From CAILZL01 sp050181835 (GTDB lineage Bacteria > Pseudomonadota > Gammaproteobacteria > Steroidobacterales > Steroidobacteraceae): a stretch of DNA of 64,000 bases. Below are positions 51,949 to 60,410 of the stretch, one piece after another. The stretch is from assembly GCA_050181835.1 (NCBI GenBank), contig JBFXCU010000007.1, forward strand, positions 1 through 64,000, given 5' to 3'. The notes beneath the pieces were generated by a model. The model searched no databases and had not been told where the DNA came from. It saw nothing but the letters and a program-made list of their open reading frames with translations. Positions within the stretch are counted from its first letter, which is position 1; every line of letters begins with the position of its first letter. Both the position numbers and the translations under genes were made by a program.

Positions 51949-52668
51949 GTGACAAATATTCATAGTTCACAGCAGAATTACTTGTTGGCCGCTTTGCCAA
52001 GGGGTGACTTTGATCGCTTGCTACCGCACTTGAAACTAGTACAGATGCCATTAGCGGAGGTGTTGTACGAATCGGGTAGCAGCTTGCGTAATGTCTATTT
52101 TCCTACCACAGCAATCGTGTCGTTGCTGTACATGCTGGCTGATGGCTCTTCTGCCGAGATTGCAGTGGTGGGCAACGATGGCATCATTGGGGTGTCATTG
52201 TTCATGGGTGGCGAAACGACCACCAATCGAGCTGTGGTACAAAGCGCTGGCCATGCGTATCGCTTGTCGAGCCAGCTGCTCAAGAATGAGTTTACTCTCG
52301 GGGGGGCGATGCAGCATTTGTTGCTGCGCTATACGCAAGCGCTAATTACGCAAATGGCGCAAACCGCCGTGTGCAATCGACACCATTCCGTCGATCAGCA
52401 ACTGTGCCGCTGGTTATTACTCAGCCTCGATCGTTTGCCCTCCAATGATTTGGTGATGACCCATGAATTGATATCCAACATGCTGGGCGTTCGTCGTGAA
52501 GGCGTTACCGAAGCCGCCGGTAAACTGCAGGGTGCCGGATTGATTCAATACAGTCGTGGTCGCATTACCGTGTTGGATCGTCCTAGCTTGGAAGCACGCA
52601 GTTGCGAATGTTACCGGGTGGTCAAGACCGAGTGCGATCGTCTGCTGCCCGATAAAGTGGCTACCTAA
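51949..52668 (+). CDS. Crp/Fnr-family regulator, paralogue 1
   Basis: A 239-residue regulator with an N-terminal cyclic-nucleotide-like jelly roll (GSSLRNVYFPTTAIVSLLYM, VVGNDGIIGVSLFMGG) and a C-terminal winged helix (DLVMTHELISNMLGVRREGV then TEAAGKLQGAGLI). It has neither an Fnr cysteine set nor an obvious cAMP phosphate-binding arginine-serine pair, so the ligand is unknown. The C-terminus carries a conserved CECY. GTG 51949 is chosen because the other two paralogues start about 10-16 residues before the shared LLAALP; the longer frame to 51859 overlaps the motif zone. Confidence 0.88.
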   Translation: MTNIHSSQQNYLLAALPRGDFDRLLPHLKLVQMPLAEVLYESGSSLRNVYFPTTAIVSLLYMLADGSSAEIAVVGNDGIIGVSLFMGGETTTNRAVVQSAGHAYRLSSQLLKNEFTLGGAMQHLLLRYTQALITQMAQTAVCNRHHSVDQQLCRWLLLSLDRLPSNDLVMTHELISNMLGVRREGVTEAAGKLQGAGLIQYSRGRITVLDRPSLEARSCECYRVVKTECDRLLPDKVAT

Positions 52669-52755
52669 GCCAAGATCTGGCAACAGACCGGAAAACCGGC
52701 TGTATCTGCGACAACGACATTAGCTTTACCTGAATTATGCAGACAATCGGTTGCG

Positions 52756-52900
52756 GTGGAGATCAACACGTATTCCAGCGAACTGCGTGATCTGATAGTG
52801 GGCTACTTGCTGGCCGTGAATGACTTTATTCAGAAGCCGATGGATTGCGCAGCTTTCGCTAGGCTATCGAAAACGTGGGAATGTTCTGGTTAGCCGTAAA
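52756..52900 (+). pseudogene. C-terminal fragment of a CheY-like response regulator
   Basis: The frame from 52756 gives SSELRDLIVGYLLAVNDFIQ-KPMDCAAFA, which is the end of a receiver domain (S-S-E-x-R-D...G-V-N-x-F-I-Q-K-P-V-D-F). It then runs out of frame; another frame from about 52864 gives AIENVGMFWLAVN, the normal last helix of the same type of protein (V-x-x-L-G-M-Y-W-L-x-x-N). The N-terminal half with the phosphorylated Asp is missing. A decayed gene between crp 1 and the GGDEF gene. Confidence 0.7.
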
Positions 52901-52994
52901 CAAGCACCGCCGCCGAAGGTATTTACCGATTCGCCTGTCCATTGGCTTTTGATACATGATGCAAAGTATGTGTGAGGGGGGCGCCAGCGATTAT

Positions 52995-53012
52995 GTTCGT
53001 CAACGAACAGAC
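52995..53012 (+). promoter_or_regulatory. Cluster motif, copy 7
   Basis: GTTCGTCAACGAACAGAC, 64 bases before the GGDEF/EAL start and pointing toward it. Like copy 4 it has A at position 12. Confidence 0.7.
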
Positions 53013-53076
53013 AGGTAAATGACCAACTGATGTACTAACAACGCTCAACTTAGATTTCTACGGAGCCGAGCTGTTT

Positions 53077-55206
53077 GTGTTGCACAGAATATTGCTAATC
53101 CAAGCTGATTTAGACGACGCTCTTGCCGTTTGCAACAGCTTGTTGGCGATAACCGATGCGACCATTGAAATTGAATTGCTGTGGAGCTGTGCCGAGGGTG
53201 AACGATGCCTCGGTGTGGACTCAGGCGAGACAGTGGCTGGCATCACGGCGATTGTATACAACCTGTTTTTGCCAGACACACAGGGTATTGATACCGTCGA
53301 TAGACTCATTCGAGCGGCATCGCATGTTCCAATTCTGTTGCTCTGTAATTCTCAACACGAAGATGTTGCTAAACTAGCAATACAACGCGGTGCACATGAC
53401 TATCTTTTGACAGAAGAAATCAATAGTGCCGCATTGGATAAATCACTGCGCGGCTTGCTTGGGCGTGTGGCGAGTATCAACGCTCTGTTTGAAGAAAAGG
53501 AGCGCGCCCAAGTCACGCTCAATTCCATTGGCGATGCGATTATCAGCGTTGACGTACGGGGTGATGTCACCTATCTCAATGTTATGGCCGAGACTTTGAC
53601 CGGATGGTCAAACACTGAAGCAGTCGGCCAACCAAGCGACATGGTGCTGCAACTGATTGATGCAACGACGCGACACCGCGTGCCAAATCCATTAATAGCA
53701 GCGATTCTCATGAATGAGGCGGTGGCTCTGCCGCAGAACAATGCATGTATTCGACGTGACGGTGTGGAAACGGCCATCGAAGATTCCTGCACGCCGATCC
53801 ATGATCGCCATGGGCAGCTAACTGGCGCGGTCATGGTGTTTCATGATGTCGGCGTGGCGCGCGCACAGTCGCAGCGAATGTCGCACATGGCACATCATGA
53901 TGGGCTCACGGACTTACCCTATAGTGACTTATTCGACGATCGGCTGACACAGGCTATGGCATTAGCGTATCGCCATGGACAGAAACTTTCGCTGATATTT
54001 CTCGACATAGATCGCTTCAAGCACGTGAACGACTCGCTCGGGCACATCCAGGGAGATCTGCTGTTGAAATCAGTCACAGAACGGCTGCTCGCTTGCGTGC
54101 GCAACACCGATACGGTCAGTAGGCGGGGAGGTGATGAATTTGTCATCCTTCTGTCGGAAGTGGTGAAGGCTGAAGACGCCAGTATCTGTGCCGAAAAAAT
54201 ACTTGCAGCTTTGAGCGCGCCGCATTGTATCGGCCACAGTATGGTGCAAGTCACGGCAAGCATGGGCATTGCCACTTTTCCGGACGATGGCATCGAGGCA
54301 GAGTCCCTGCTAAGGAACGCAGATGCTGCGATGTACCATGCCAAGAAGCTTGGTCGGAGCCGTTATCAATTATACAAACCAGCACTGAACGCACAGGTCG
54401 TAGAGCGGCAGGCTGTTGAGAACGACTTGCGTCGGGCCGTTGCCCAAAATGAGTTCACTCTGCACTACCAGCCTAAAATCGATCTAAACACCGGCGACAT
54501 CATTGGTGTGGAGGCGCTGGTTCGCTGGCGTCACCCGTTGCATGGTCTGGTTCTGCCACAGGCTTTCATGGTTGTAGCAGAAGCAACCGGATTGATTGTA
54601 CCGATAGGCCGTTGGGTGTTGCGCGAAGCCTGTCAACAAGCACGGTATTGGCGCGACGCCGGGTTGCCGACACTACGCATGGCGATCAATGTGTCGCCGC
54701 AGGAGCTTCGATCTGACTATTTTATAACTGACGTGTGCGCGGAGTTGCTGGAGACCGGGATGGAACCATCAGACTTGGAGTTCGAACTGACCGAATCCGT
54801 GCTTCTGCATGATTCGAATCAAATTGTAGCGACACTGCAAGCGCTCAGGAAGCTGGGCGTTCATCTGGCGTTGGATGACTTTGGCGTCGGTCGTTCAAGT
54901 TTGAGTGATCTGAAGCGGCTGCCTATCGACACATTGATCCTAGCTCCTTCCATTGTGCGTCAGCTTGGCGTAGCGACCGAGGATTCCGATATTTTCGCCA
55001 ATGCTATCGGCGCAGTGATTGGTATGAGTATGAACATGAAGATGCGAGTGGTGGGCAAGGGCATAGAAACGCATCAAGAACTGCTGTTCCTGCGATCGCG
55101 CCGATGCGCGGTTGGACAGGGTCTATATTTCAGTCAACCGTTGGTGGCACCTGAGATCACCAAGCTGCTCGAAGCAGTAGTGCAGACGCAACGCATGCTG
55201 GCCTGA
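53077..55206 (+). CDS. GGDEF protein with pseudo-receiver and degenerate EAL domain
   Basis: A 709-residue signalling protein. Order: receiver-like domain (1-125) with Asn62 (VYNLFLPD) in place of the phosphorylated Asp and Thr112 in place of the conserved Lys; PAS (about 140-265); GGDEF (about 285-440) with intact RRGGDEF (349-355) and the inhibitory RNTD (342-345) five residues upstream; EAL (about 450-700). EAL479 remains, as do INVSP, ELTES and DDFG, but the Lys of LKID is Ile621 (LILA) and the Glu of AEGVE is Lys661 (GKGIE). Probably an active cyclic-di-GMP synthase with a non-catalytic EAL sensor. Start GTG 53077. Confidence 0.9.
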   Translation: MLHRILLIQADLDDALAVCNSLLAITDATIEIELLWSCAEGERCLGVDSGETVAGITAIVYNLFLPDTQGIDTVDRLIRAASHVPILLLCNSQHEDVAKLAIQRGAHDYLLTEEINSAALDKSLRGLLGRVASINALFEEKERAQVTLNSIGDAIISVDVRGDVTYLNVMAETLTGWSNTEAVGQPSDMVLQLIDATTRHRVPNPLIAAILMNEAVALPQNNACIRRDGVETAIEDSCTPIHDRHGQLTGAVMVFHDVGVARAQSQRMSHMAHHDGLTDLPYSDLFDDRLTQAMALAYRHGQKLSLIFLDIDRFKHVNDSLGHIQGDLLLKSVTERLLACVRNTDTVSRRGGDEFVILLSEVVKAEDASICAEKILAALSAPHCIGHSMVQVTASMGIATFPDDGIEAESLLRNADAAMYHAKKLGRSRYQLYKPALNAQVVERQAVENDLRRAVAQNEFTLHYQPKIDLNTGDIIGVEALVRWRHPLHGLVLPQAFMVVAEATGLIVPIGRWVLREACQQARYWRDAGLPTLRMAINVSPQELRSDYFITDVCAELLETGMEPSDLEFELTESVLLHDSNQIVATLQALRKLGVHLALDDFGVGRSSLSDLKRLPIDTLILAPSIVRQLGVATEDSDIFANAIGAVIGMSMNMKMRVVGKGIETHQELLFLRSRRCAVGQGLYFSQPLVAPEITKLLEAVVQTQRMLA

Positions 55207-55316
55207 CTATACCCACCCTGTTCAATACAGATGTTGCGGTTTGAATTAGCTGTCGCACAGGATTACGGCAAAGCTGATGCTAGAGTGCATATCAGTAAAT
55301 AAAGCAGGAGAGACCG

Positions 55317-56069
55317 CTACGCAGCAGCATTAGCCACAATCTGGCGGTAACTCGTATCGAGCGAGCCGCCCATTTCTCTGCGGACGACGGCGTAACACTC
55401 ACAAACGTGAGTTTCTAGACCGCTCCGGTCGGATACCGCAATATGGCCACGTCGGTAACGAATCAAACCGGCACGTTGCAGGTTGCCGGCGGCTTCAGTA
55501 ATGCTCTCGCGACGCACGCCGAGAGTAGTCGCCACCAAGTCCTGAGTCAGAACCAAATCGTCACATGGCAATCGATCCAGCGTCATCAACAACCACCGGC
55601 ATAGTTGTTGCTCTATCGAATGATGTCGATTGCAGGCACCGGTCTGCGCTATCTGGGCGAGCAGCACCTGAGCGTAACGCAGCAGCAGGTTCAAGATCAT
55701 ACTGTGTTTCTTGATTTCATTTTTCAGTGCTATCGCCTTGAGCCGATAGGCATGTCCAGCTGTCTGTACCACTGCTGTGTTGAGTGTGGAGTCACCGCCA
55801 ATTGCGAGCGTGATGCCAAGCATGCCTTCGTTGCCAACACTTGCGACTTCAGTGCAGGAACCAGATTTCAAAAAGTATAACAATGACACAATGGCGGTGG
55901 TGGGGAAGTAGACATACGGCATCTGACTGCCGGATTGGTAAAGCGTTTCACCGAGTCGCATCGGCACCAGCTCCAGATCGGGTGCTAGGCGCGCGTACAT
56001 CGCCGCAGGTAGCGCGGCGAGCAGACGGTTTTGAGTGGGCTTGGGAGTGATATTGGTTAGTATCGGCAT
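55317..56069 (-). CDS. Crp/Fnr-family regulator, paralogue 2
   Basis: A 250-residue regulator close to paralogue 1: NRLLAALPAAMYARL, GSQMPYVYFPTTAIVSLLYF, VGNEGMLGITLAIGGD, then RHHSIEQQLCRWLLMTLDRL and the recognition helix VRRESITEAAGNLQ. The C-terminus has CECY. It lies 19 bases behind the response regulator, as the last gene of a kinase-regulator-Crp run, which suggests that the two-component system adjusts its level or acts with it. Ligand unknown. Confidence 0.9.
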   Translation of the reverse strand: MPILTNITPKPTQNRLLAALPAAMYARLAPDLELVPMRLGETLYQSGSQMPYVYFPTTAIVSLLYFLKSGSCTEVASVGNEGMLGITLAIGGDSTLNTAVVQTAGHAYRLKAIALKNEIKKHSMILNLLLRYAQVLLAQIAQTGACNRHHSIEQQLCRWLLMTLDRLPCDDLVLTQDLVATTLGVRRESITEAAGNLQRAGLIRYRRGHIAVSDRSGLETHVCECYAVVRREMGGSLDTSYRQIVANAAA

Positions 56070-56088
56070 GACAAATAATCAGAGAGCA

Positions 56089-56919
56089 TTACTTTTTTGC
56101 GGTCAGTTCGATGCCGATGCCGCGATAACCGACGAAACGGCAGGTCTGGTTGAACATCGGCTCGCCACTGACTTGAAATTGTTGTAGCGAACCATCGGTG
56201 TTGATACGGCTGAATACGAAATCCAGGAACGGTTCCCGGTTGGCAATCTTGGCCTGTAGCTCGGCTCGCTCGGCCTTATTCCAGCCCGTCGTTGTATTGT
56301 TGTCATGATTAGCAGCAGTGCTCACAAAAGAATCGACGCGAATGCCCAGCATTTCCAGCACCGGACCCGAGACCTTGGTGAAGCTGCCCGTCTCGTCCTG
56401 CTCCCAATACCAATCGGAAGCCAGTTCGGTCAGGCTGCGATAACGCGCTTCGCTCTCCCGCAATTCTGCGGTACGTTCTTTCACGACTTGTTCCAGCAGT
56501 TCATTGTGTTTCTCAAGCTGCTTGTACAGCAGTCGTACTTCGAGCATGTTGTGGATGCGTGTTTTGACTTCGACCAGATCGAAGGGCTTGCTGATGAAGT
56601 CCTTGGCGCCAGCTTGTAACGCGCGCAGCTTGTGAGCAGGCTGTGCCGTAAGCACAATGACCGGCAGATAGCCATCGGCATCGTTTGCCTTGAGCATTTC
56701 CATCACCTGAAAACCATCCATGGTTGGCATTTGCAGGTCGAGCAGTATCAGATCGTAGCGATGCCTTCGGTGCAGAGCGCACACATCCTGCGGATTGTTT
56801 GTAGCAGTCACAGCGGTGTAATTAGCGTCACTCAGCAATTGCTGTAGCAAGGCAACATTCGCATCCTGATCGTCAACGATAAGGATGCTGGCATTGAGAA
56901 TGTTGTATGTATCAATCAT
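56089..56919 (-). CDS. Response regulator with PAS output
   Basis: A 276-residue protein. The receiver is complete: D16/D17 (VDDQDAN), phosphorylated D61 (LILLDLQMP), T91 and K111 (SKPFDL). A helical linker (LYKQLEKHNELLEQVVKERT) leads to a PAS domain (SEARYRSLTELASDWYWEQD) that ends near the C-terminus, without DNA-binding or enzyme domain. It probably relays the signal by protein contact. Its ATG overlaps the kinase stop by 4 bases. Confidence 0.92.
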   Translation of the reverse strand: MIDTYNILNASILIVDDQDANVALLQQLLSDANYTAVTATNNPQDVCALHRRHRYDLILLDLQMPTMDGFQVMEMLKANDADGYLPVIVLTAQPAHKLRALQAGAKDFISKPFDLVEVKTRIHNMLEVRLLYKQLEKHNELLEQVVKERTAELRESEARYRSLTELASDWYWEQDETGSFTKVSGPVLEMLGIRVDSFVSTAANHDNNTTTGWNKAERAELQAKIANREPFLDFVFSRINTDGSLQQFQVSGEPMFNQTCRFVGYRGIGIELTAKK

Positions 56920-58646
56920 GCTGGATTTCCCTGAGTGATACCATCAGCCCGCACCACCATGGCGGGCGATTTGGTGGCGGTAAAAGTCAATGCCATATCC
57001 AGCGTATTCATGAATTCGACGACGTTGATGGGCTTGGTAAGATAGCGAAAGAAACCAGCTTCCAGGCCCTTGCTGATATCGTGAGGCATGGCATTGGCAC
57101 TGAGCGCAATTACTGGAATGTGAGCCGTAATCGGGTTTTCCGCGAGGATGTGTAGTGCCCTGATGCCGCTGATGCCCGGTAGATTGATATCCATCAGGAT
57201 GACATCCGGCACGGAAGACAGTGCCAACTCGACACCACGAATACCATCGTTTGCACTCAACAGGCGGAGGTTGTCGCGGCGCGCGACCAGATCTTCGATC
57301 AGCATTAGGTTGGCAGGATTGTCTTCAACATACAGGAGCGTACGCAATGGTAGATTGGCGCTACTCAGCAACTGTGTGCTGCTCAAGCGCGCGATTGTGC
57401 CAGCGACATGTTGTCGTTCCGCTGTGAGATTCAGCTCAACCCAAAACACGCTGCCCTTACCAACCGTGCTTTCGACACCGATGACGCCACCCATCAATTC
57501 GACCAACCGCTTGGTCGTTACTAAGCCAATTCCCGTGCCTTGTTCGGTCCTGTGCTCTTGTCCGAGGCGGTTGAAAGGCTGGAACAGCTGCGTCAACTGA
57601 TCTGGCGTCAAGCCCTCGCCGGTGTCCTCGATACCGATGCGGATGCGCCCCGTAGTGCTGGCGTCGTACACCACCACAACCGATCCACCCATCCTGTTGT
57701 ACTTGATCGCGTTGGACAGCAGATTGATGAATACCTGTTTTACACGCGTGCGGTCGGCCTTGACGAAGTACGGTATTGCAAAAGGCTGGAACGCCACGCT
57801 GATACCGCGCTTTTGCGCCTCCGGTTCGATCATCAACTGGCATTCACGCATGACTTCAACCAGCGACATTGGTTCCGGCGATAGCGACAGTTTGCCAGAC
57901 TCGATTTGCGCCAGATCGAGCACCTCATTGATCAGTTCCAGCAGGTACCAACCCGCCTTGAGAATCTGATCCAGGCTACGCTTCTGTTTTGGCGTTGGCA
58001 GCGGTGTGCCTGAATCGATCAGTTGCGCGAAGCCGAGAATGGCGTTCAACGGCGTGCGCAGCTCATGGCTCATACTGGACAAAAAGTCAGACTTCGCGAG
58101 GTTTGCATCTTCTGCCAAGGCTATGGCGTGGTGCAATTTTAATTCAACCTGCTTGCGTACGGAGTTATCAGTACCGATCAATAGATACCCGATGACTTCG
58201 TTGTGGTCACTGCGTAACGCCGTGATCGACACGATCGCTGGAAAGCGGCTGCCGTCCTTGCAGATGTAAGTTAGTTCATAGTTGTCTTCGATGCCGCGCG
58301 AAGCTTTGAACGCCAATGCCTCGAAGCCCGGGGAAATAGACGTGCCCAGTTCCAGGCTCAATGCCTGCGCACGCGCCATGACTTCTTCCGGATCATGAAT
58401 GTCGCTAGGGCTGATCTTGTTTACCACTTCTGCCGCGAGGTAACCCAGCATACGTTCGGCACCGACATTGAATAGTTGAATGATGCCTTTTTCGTCGGTG
58501 GCGATAATCGAAAAATTGGCGCTGGTCAGGATCGCAGTCTGCAATGCCCCGGTTTTCAGCAAAGCCTTCTGACGCAGTGTCTCCGTGGGGTTGTCGACAT
58601 GCTCGGCATTGTTTATCACGGCGGTATGGTTCTGACGATCAATCAT
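56916..58646 (-). CDS. PAS-domain hybrid histidine kinase
   Basis: A 576-residue soluble kinase: PAS/PAC (about 38-165), HisKA with H194 (SSMSHELRTPLNAILGFAQL), HATPase with N box FINLLSNAIKYN, G1 EDTGEGL and G2 GTGIGLVTTKRL, and a C-terminal receiver (LLYVEDNPANL, DVILMDINLPGI, YLTKPINVVEF). No membrane span is seen, so it senses a cytoplasmic cue. AGAGGT before ATG 58646 decides the start over the upstream 58718. First gene of the kinase-regulator-Crp operon; copy 8 of the motif is 138 bases upstream. Confidence 0.93.
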   Translation of the reverse strand: MIDRQNHTAVINNAEHVDNPTETLRQKALLKTGALQTAILTSANFSIIATDEKGIIQLFNVGAERMLGYLAAEVVNKISPSDIHDPEEVMARAQALSLELGTSISPGFEALAFKASRGIEDNYELTYICKDGSRFPAIVSITALRSDHNEVIGYLLIGTDNSVRKQVELKLHHAIALAEDANLAKSDFLSSMSHELRTPLNAILGFAQLIDSGTPLPTPKQKRSLDQILKAGWYLLELINEVLDLAQIESGKLSLSPEPMSLVEVMRECQLMIEPEAQKRGISVAFQPFAIPYFVKADRTRVKQVFINLLSNAIKYNRMGGSVVVVYDASTTGRIRIGIEDTGEGLTPDQLTQLFQPFNRLGQEHRTEQGTGIGLVTTKRLVELMGGVIGVESTVGKGSVFWVELNLTAERQHVAGTIARLSSTQLLSSANLPLRTLLYVEDNPANLMLIEDLVARRDNLRLLSANDGIRGVELALSSVPDVILMDINLPGISGIRALHILAENPITAHIPVIALSANAMPHDISKGLEAGFFRYLTKPINVVEFMNTLDMALTFTATKSPAMVVRADGITQGNPA

Positions 58647-58784
58647 TGCCGACCTCTGTTGAGTTTTAATTGTGGAGTACGAGCGTGCGTCGCCACTCAG
58701 GATAGGCGGGTACGACATGTGCTCGACACAACTTGGTGCTCGTTGCGAAACGTTCGCCGCTTATATGGGCAATATCCCTTCCGC

Positions 58785-58802
58785 GTCCGTACGGCAACGC
58801 AC
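58785..58802 (-). promoter_or_regulatory. Cluster motif, copy 8
   Basis: GTCCGTACGGCAACGCAC; toward the kinase it reads GTGCGTTGCCGTACGGAC, with G for A at position 15. Confidence 0.7.
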
Positions 58803-58888
58803 ATAGTGAGCTTGTAAATAGAGTAGTTACACGAATTGGTATTTCCTGAAGCCATCAGGCCACAGACTCGCTAGCTATTCCCAAGTAG

Positions 58889-58906
58889 GTTCGTCGCCGT
58901 ACAGAC
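58889..58906 (+). promoter_or_regulatory. Cluster motif, copy 9
   Basis: GTTCGTCGCCGTACAGAC, pointing to the YSC84 gene 140 bases away; third divergent pair, with copy 8 (86 bases between). Confidence 0.75.
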
Positions 58907-59046
58907 GGACTCTAGACATTGCGAACATAGTATCGGTATCGATCAACCTGAGCTGGGTTGCTCAATATCGTAGGTCGCGAACGACGTCGCCAATAAGGGT
59001 TGTTCGGGGAACCCAACTTTGCAGTGTTCAATGGAGATTTGAGATT

Positions 59047-59595
59047 ATGAAATTACGCAATTTATCGGCCGTCATCGGCATCGCTAGCTTGGCGCTATTT
59101 GTCAGCACGGCTTCAATTGCTGCCACCAAGGCAGAAATTGATGTCAGCGTTGTCGAAGCACTCAAGCAATTCCATACCCTTAGCCCAGCGAATGCCGACC
59201 TGCAGAAACGCTCGACTGGCATGTTGGTGTTTCCGCGCGTGACCAAGGGTGGTGCAGGCATCGCCGGCGAATATGGTGAAGGCGTCCTGCAAATTAAAGG
59301 CAAGACGGTTGGCTATTACAGCATGGCTTCCGCATCGATTGGCCTTACTCTCGGCGCGGCCAAACGTAGCGAGATCGTCATGTTCATGAATCAGGAAACG
59401 CTTGATAAATTCAATGCCAGCAAAGGCTGGTCTATCGGCGCCGATACCGGGGTTGCGCTGGTATCTAAAGGTGTGGGTGGCGAGTACGACAGCAAGACCT
59501 TGCAGCGGCCGATCCTTGGCTTCGTATTCGGCGAAAAGGGTCTGATGGCCGATTTGTCCCTAGAAGGATCGAAGATCAATAAGCTCGAAAGATAA
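59047..59595 (+). CDS. YSC84/SYLF-domain exported lipid-binding protein
   Basis: A 182-residue protein with a signal peptide (MKLRNLSAVIGIASLALFVS, cut after IAA). It has the SYLF core: STGMLVFPRVTKGGAGIAGE, GEGVLQIKGKTVGYYSMASA and GLTLGAAKRSEIVMFMNQET, ending FVFGEKGLMADLSLEGSKI. YSC84-type domains bind phosphoinositides or other acidic lipids in eukaryotes; the bacterial role is envelope-related but unknown. Confidence 0.92.
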   Translation: MKLRNLSAVIGIASLALFVSTASIAATKAEIDVSVVEALKQFHTLSPANADLQKRSTGMLVFPRVTKGGAGIAGEYGEGVLQIKGKTVGYYSMASASIGLTLGAAKRSEIVMFMNQETLDKFNASKGWSIGADTGVALVSKGVGGEYDSKTLQRPILGFVFGEKGLMADLSLEGSKINKLER

Positions 59596-59622
59596 TATAG
59601 GGCTTAGTACTTGCTTGTCACT

Positions 59623-59651
59623 GGAGGCGAAGCGTCAGTTGCTTTGCCTCC
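59623..59651 (+). terminator. Stem-loop after the YSC84 gene
   Basis: GGAGGCGAAGC (59623-59633) pairs with GCTTTGCCTCC (59641-59651), one G-T pair included. Without a clear T-run it is only a probable terminator. Confidence 0.5.
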
Positions 59652-59786
59652 TGCTTGGCATTCTCGCGAAGGCCAAGGCATTCGTATCGCAATGTATGAT
59701 ACCGAACATACGATCAATTCAGATGAGTTCAACATGCTAGGCGCATTGATTTCAGCTTGGGCAATGAGGATTGAAAGGGAGGTCGT

Positions 59787-60035
59787 ATGTCAGCAAGAAT
59801 CGGCAAGCCTATATCTTCCTCAGCGCGAGTCGCTGGACTGGCATGTATATTCCTGTCTGGAGTCGGCGTAGCTACTGTCATGAATCATCTACCGGATATG
59901 TTCGGAAATGTAGCTGCATCGTCTTGCAGTGTGTGTCGAACCAGTGTCTGCAACTCGGTCGTAACCACTATGGAGCCATTACTCACTACGGTAGCCGGTT
60001 CAGCAGCGCCAGTGCCAGTTTCGGTCCGCTTCTAG
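59787..60035 (+). CDS. Small Cys-rich exported or membrane protein (82 aa)
   Basis: Not recognised. GGGAGG four bases before ATG 59787 is one of the best ribosome sites of the region. The product has one hydrophobic segment (RVAGLACIFLSGVGVATVM) and then a run of cysteines (SSCSVCRTSVCNSVV), ending VPVSVRF. A small anchored protein with metal- or disulfide-binding cysteines is possible; no family known. Confidence 0.45.
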   Translation: MSARIGKPISSSARVAGLACIFLSGVGVATVMNHLPDMFGNVAASSCSVCRTSVCNSVVTTMEPLLTTVAGSAAPVPVSVRF

Positions 60036-60410
60036 CGCTATTACTTCTGGCCGGGAAACGTGACCAGCAAGTTTGATAGCCCGTCAGCGTGTTCTTATTC
60101 CACTGCCGATTGCCTTCCAGCGGACGGCGGGTAGGCCGGTCATGCTCCAGCGAATCACCTTTCAAGCATTCAGCATGACTGTGTTCGGCAAGCCAATCTG
60201 GCGAAAAATCAGGCGTACCAGCTTCAATTTAGAATGCTTGTACCTCCAGTGTACGCTAGCGAACAGAGCTAGGAAGTTTGTGGGCTTATGCTTACAAAAC
60301 ATAAGTGAAGTGACTAGACCTCAGGCAGCACTGCCGACTCTCTTTGGCCGCGAGTTGGGATTTCCACTGGCAACAGTCCAGAGGCCCAATCACGATTCGA
60401 TGAGAGCTCC
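60036..60410 (+). promoter_or_regulatory. Intergenic region with cluster motif, copy 10
   Basis: 375 bases with no convincing gene. CAGTGTACGCTAGCGAAC at 60247-60264 matches the consensus core (TGTACGNTNGCGAAC) but is the one copy that points away from the downstream gene (crp 3, 146 bases away). The first three bases differ from the others. Confidence 0.5.

Noticed and set aside
52682..52704. Terminator after Crp paralogue 1
   Set aside because: Only a short CCGG stem with a bulge and no T-run; too weak to call.
59611..59871. 86-codon frame with TTG start after the YSC84 gene
   Set aside because: It overlaps the stem-loop at 59623-59651 and the better 59787 gene; no family resemblance.
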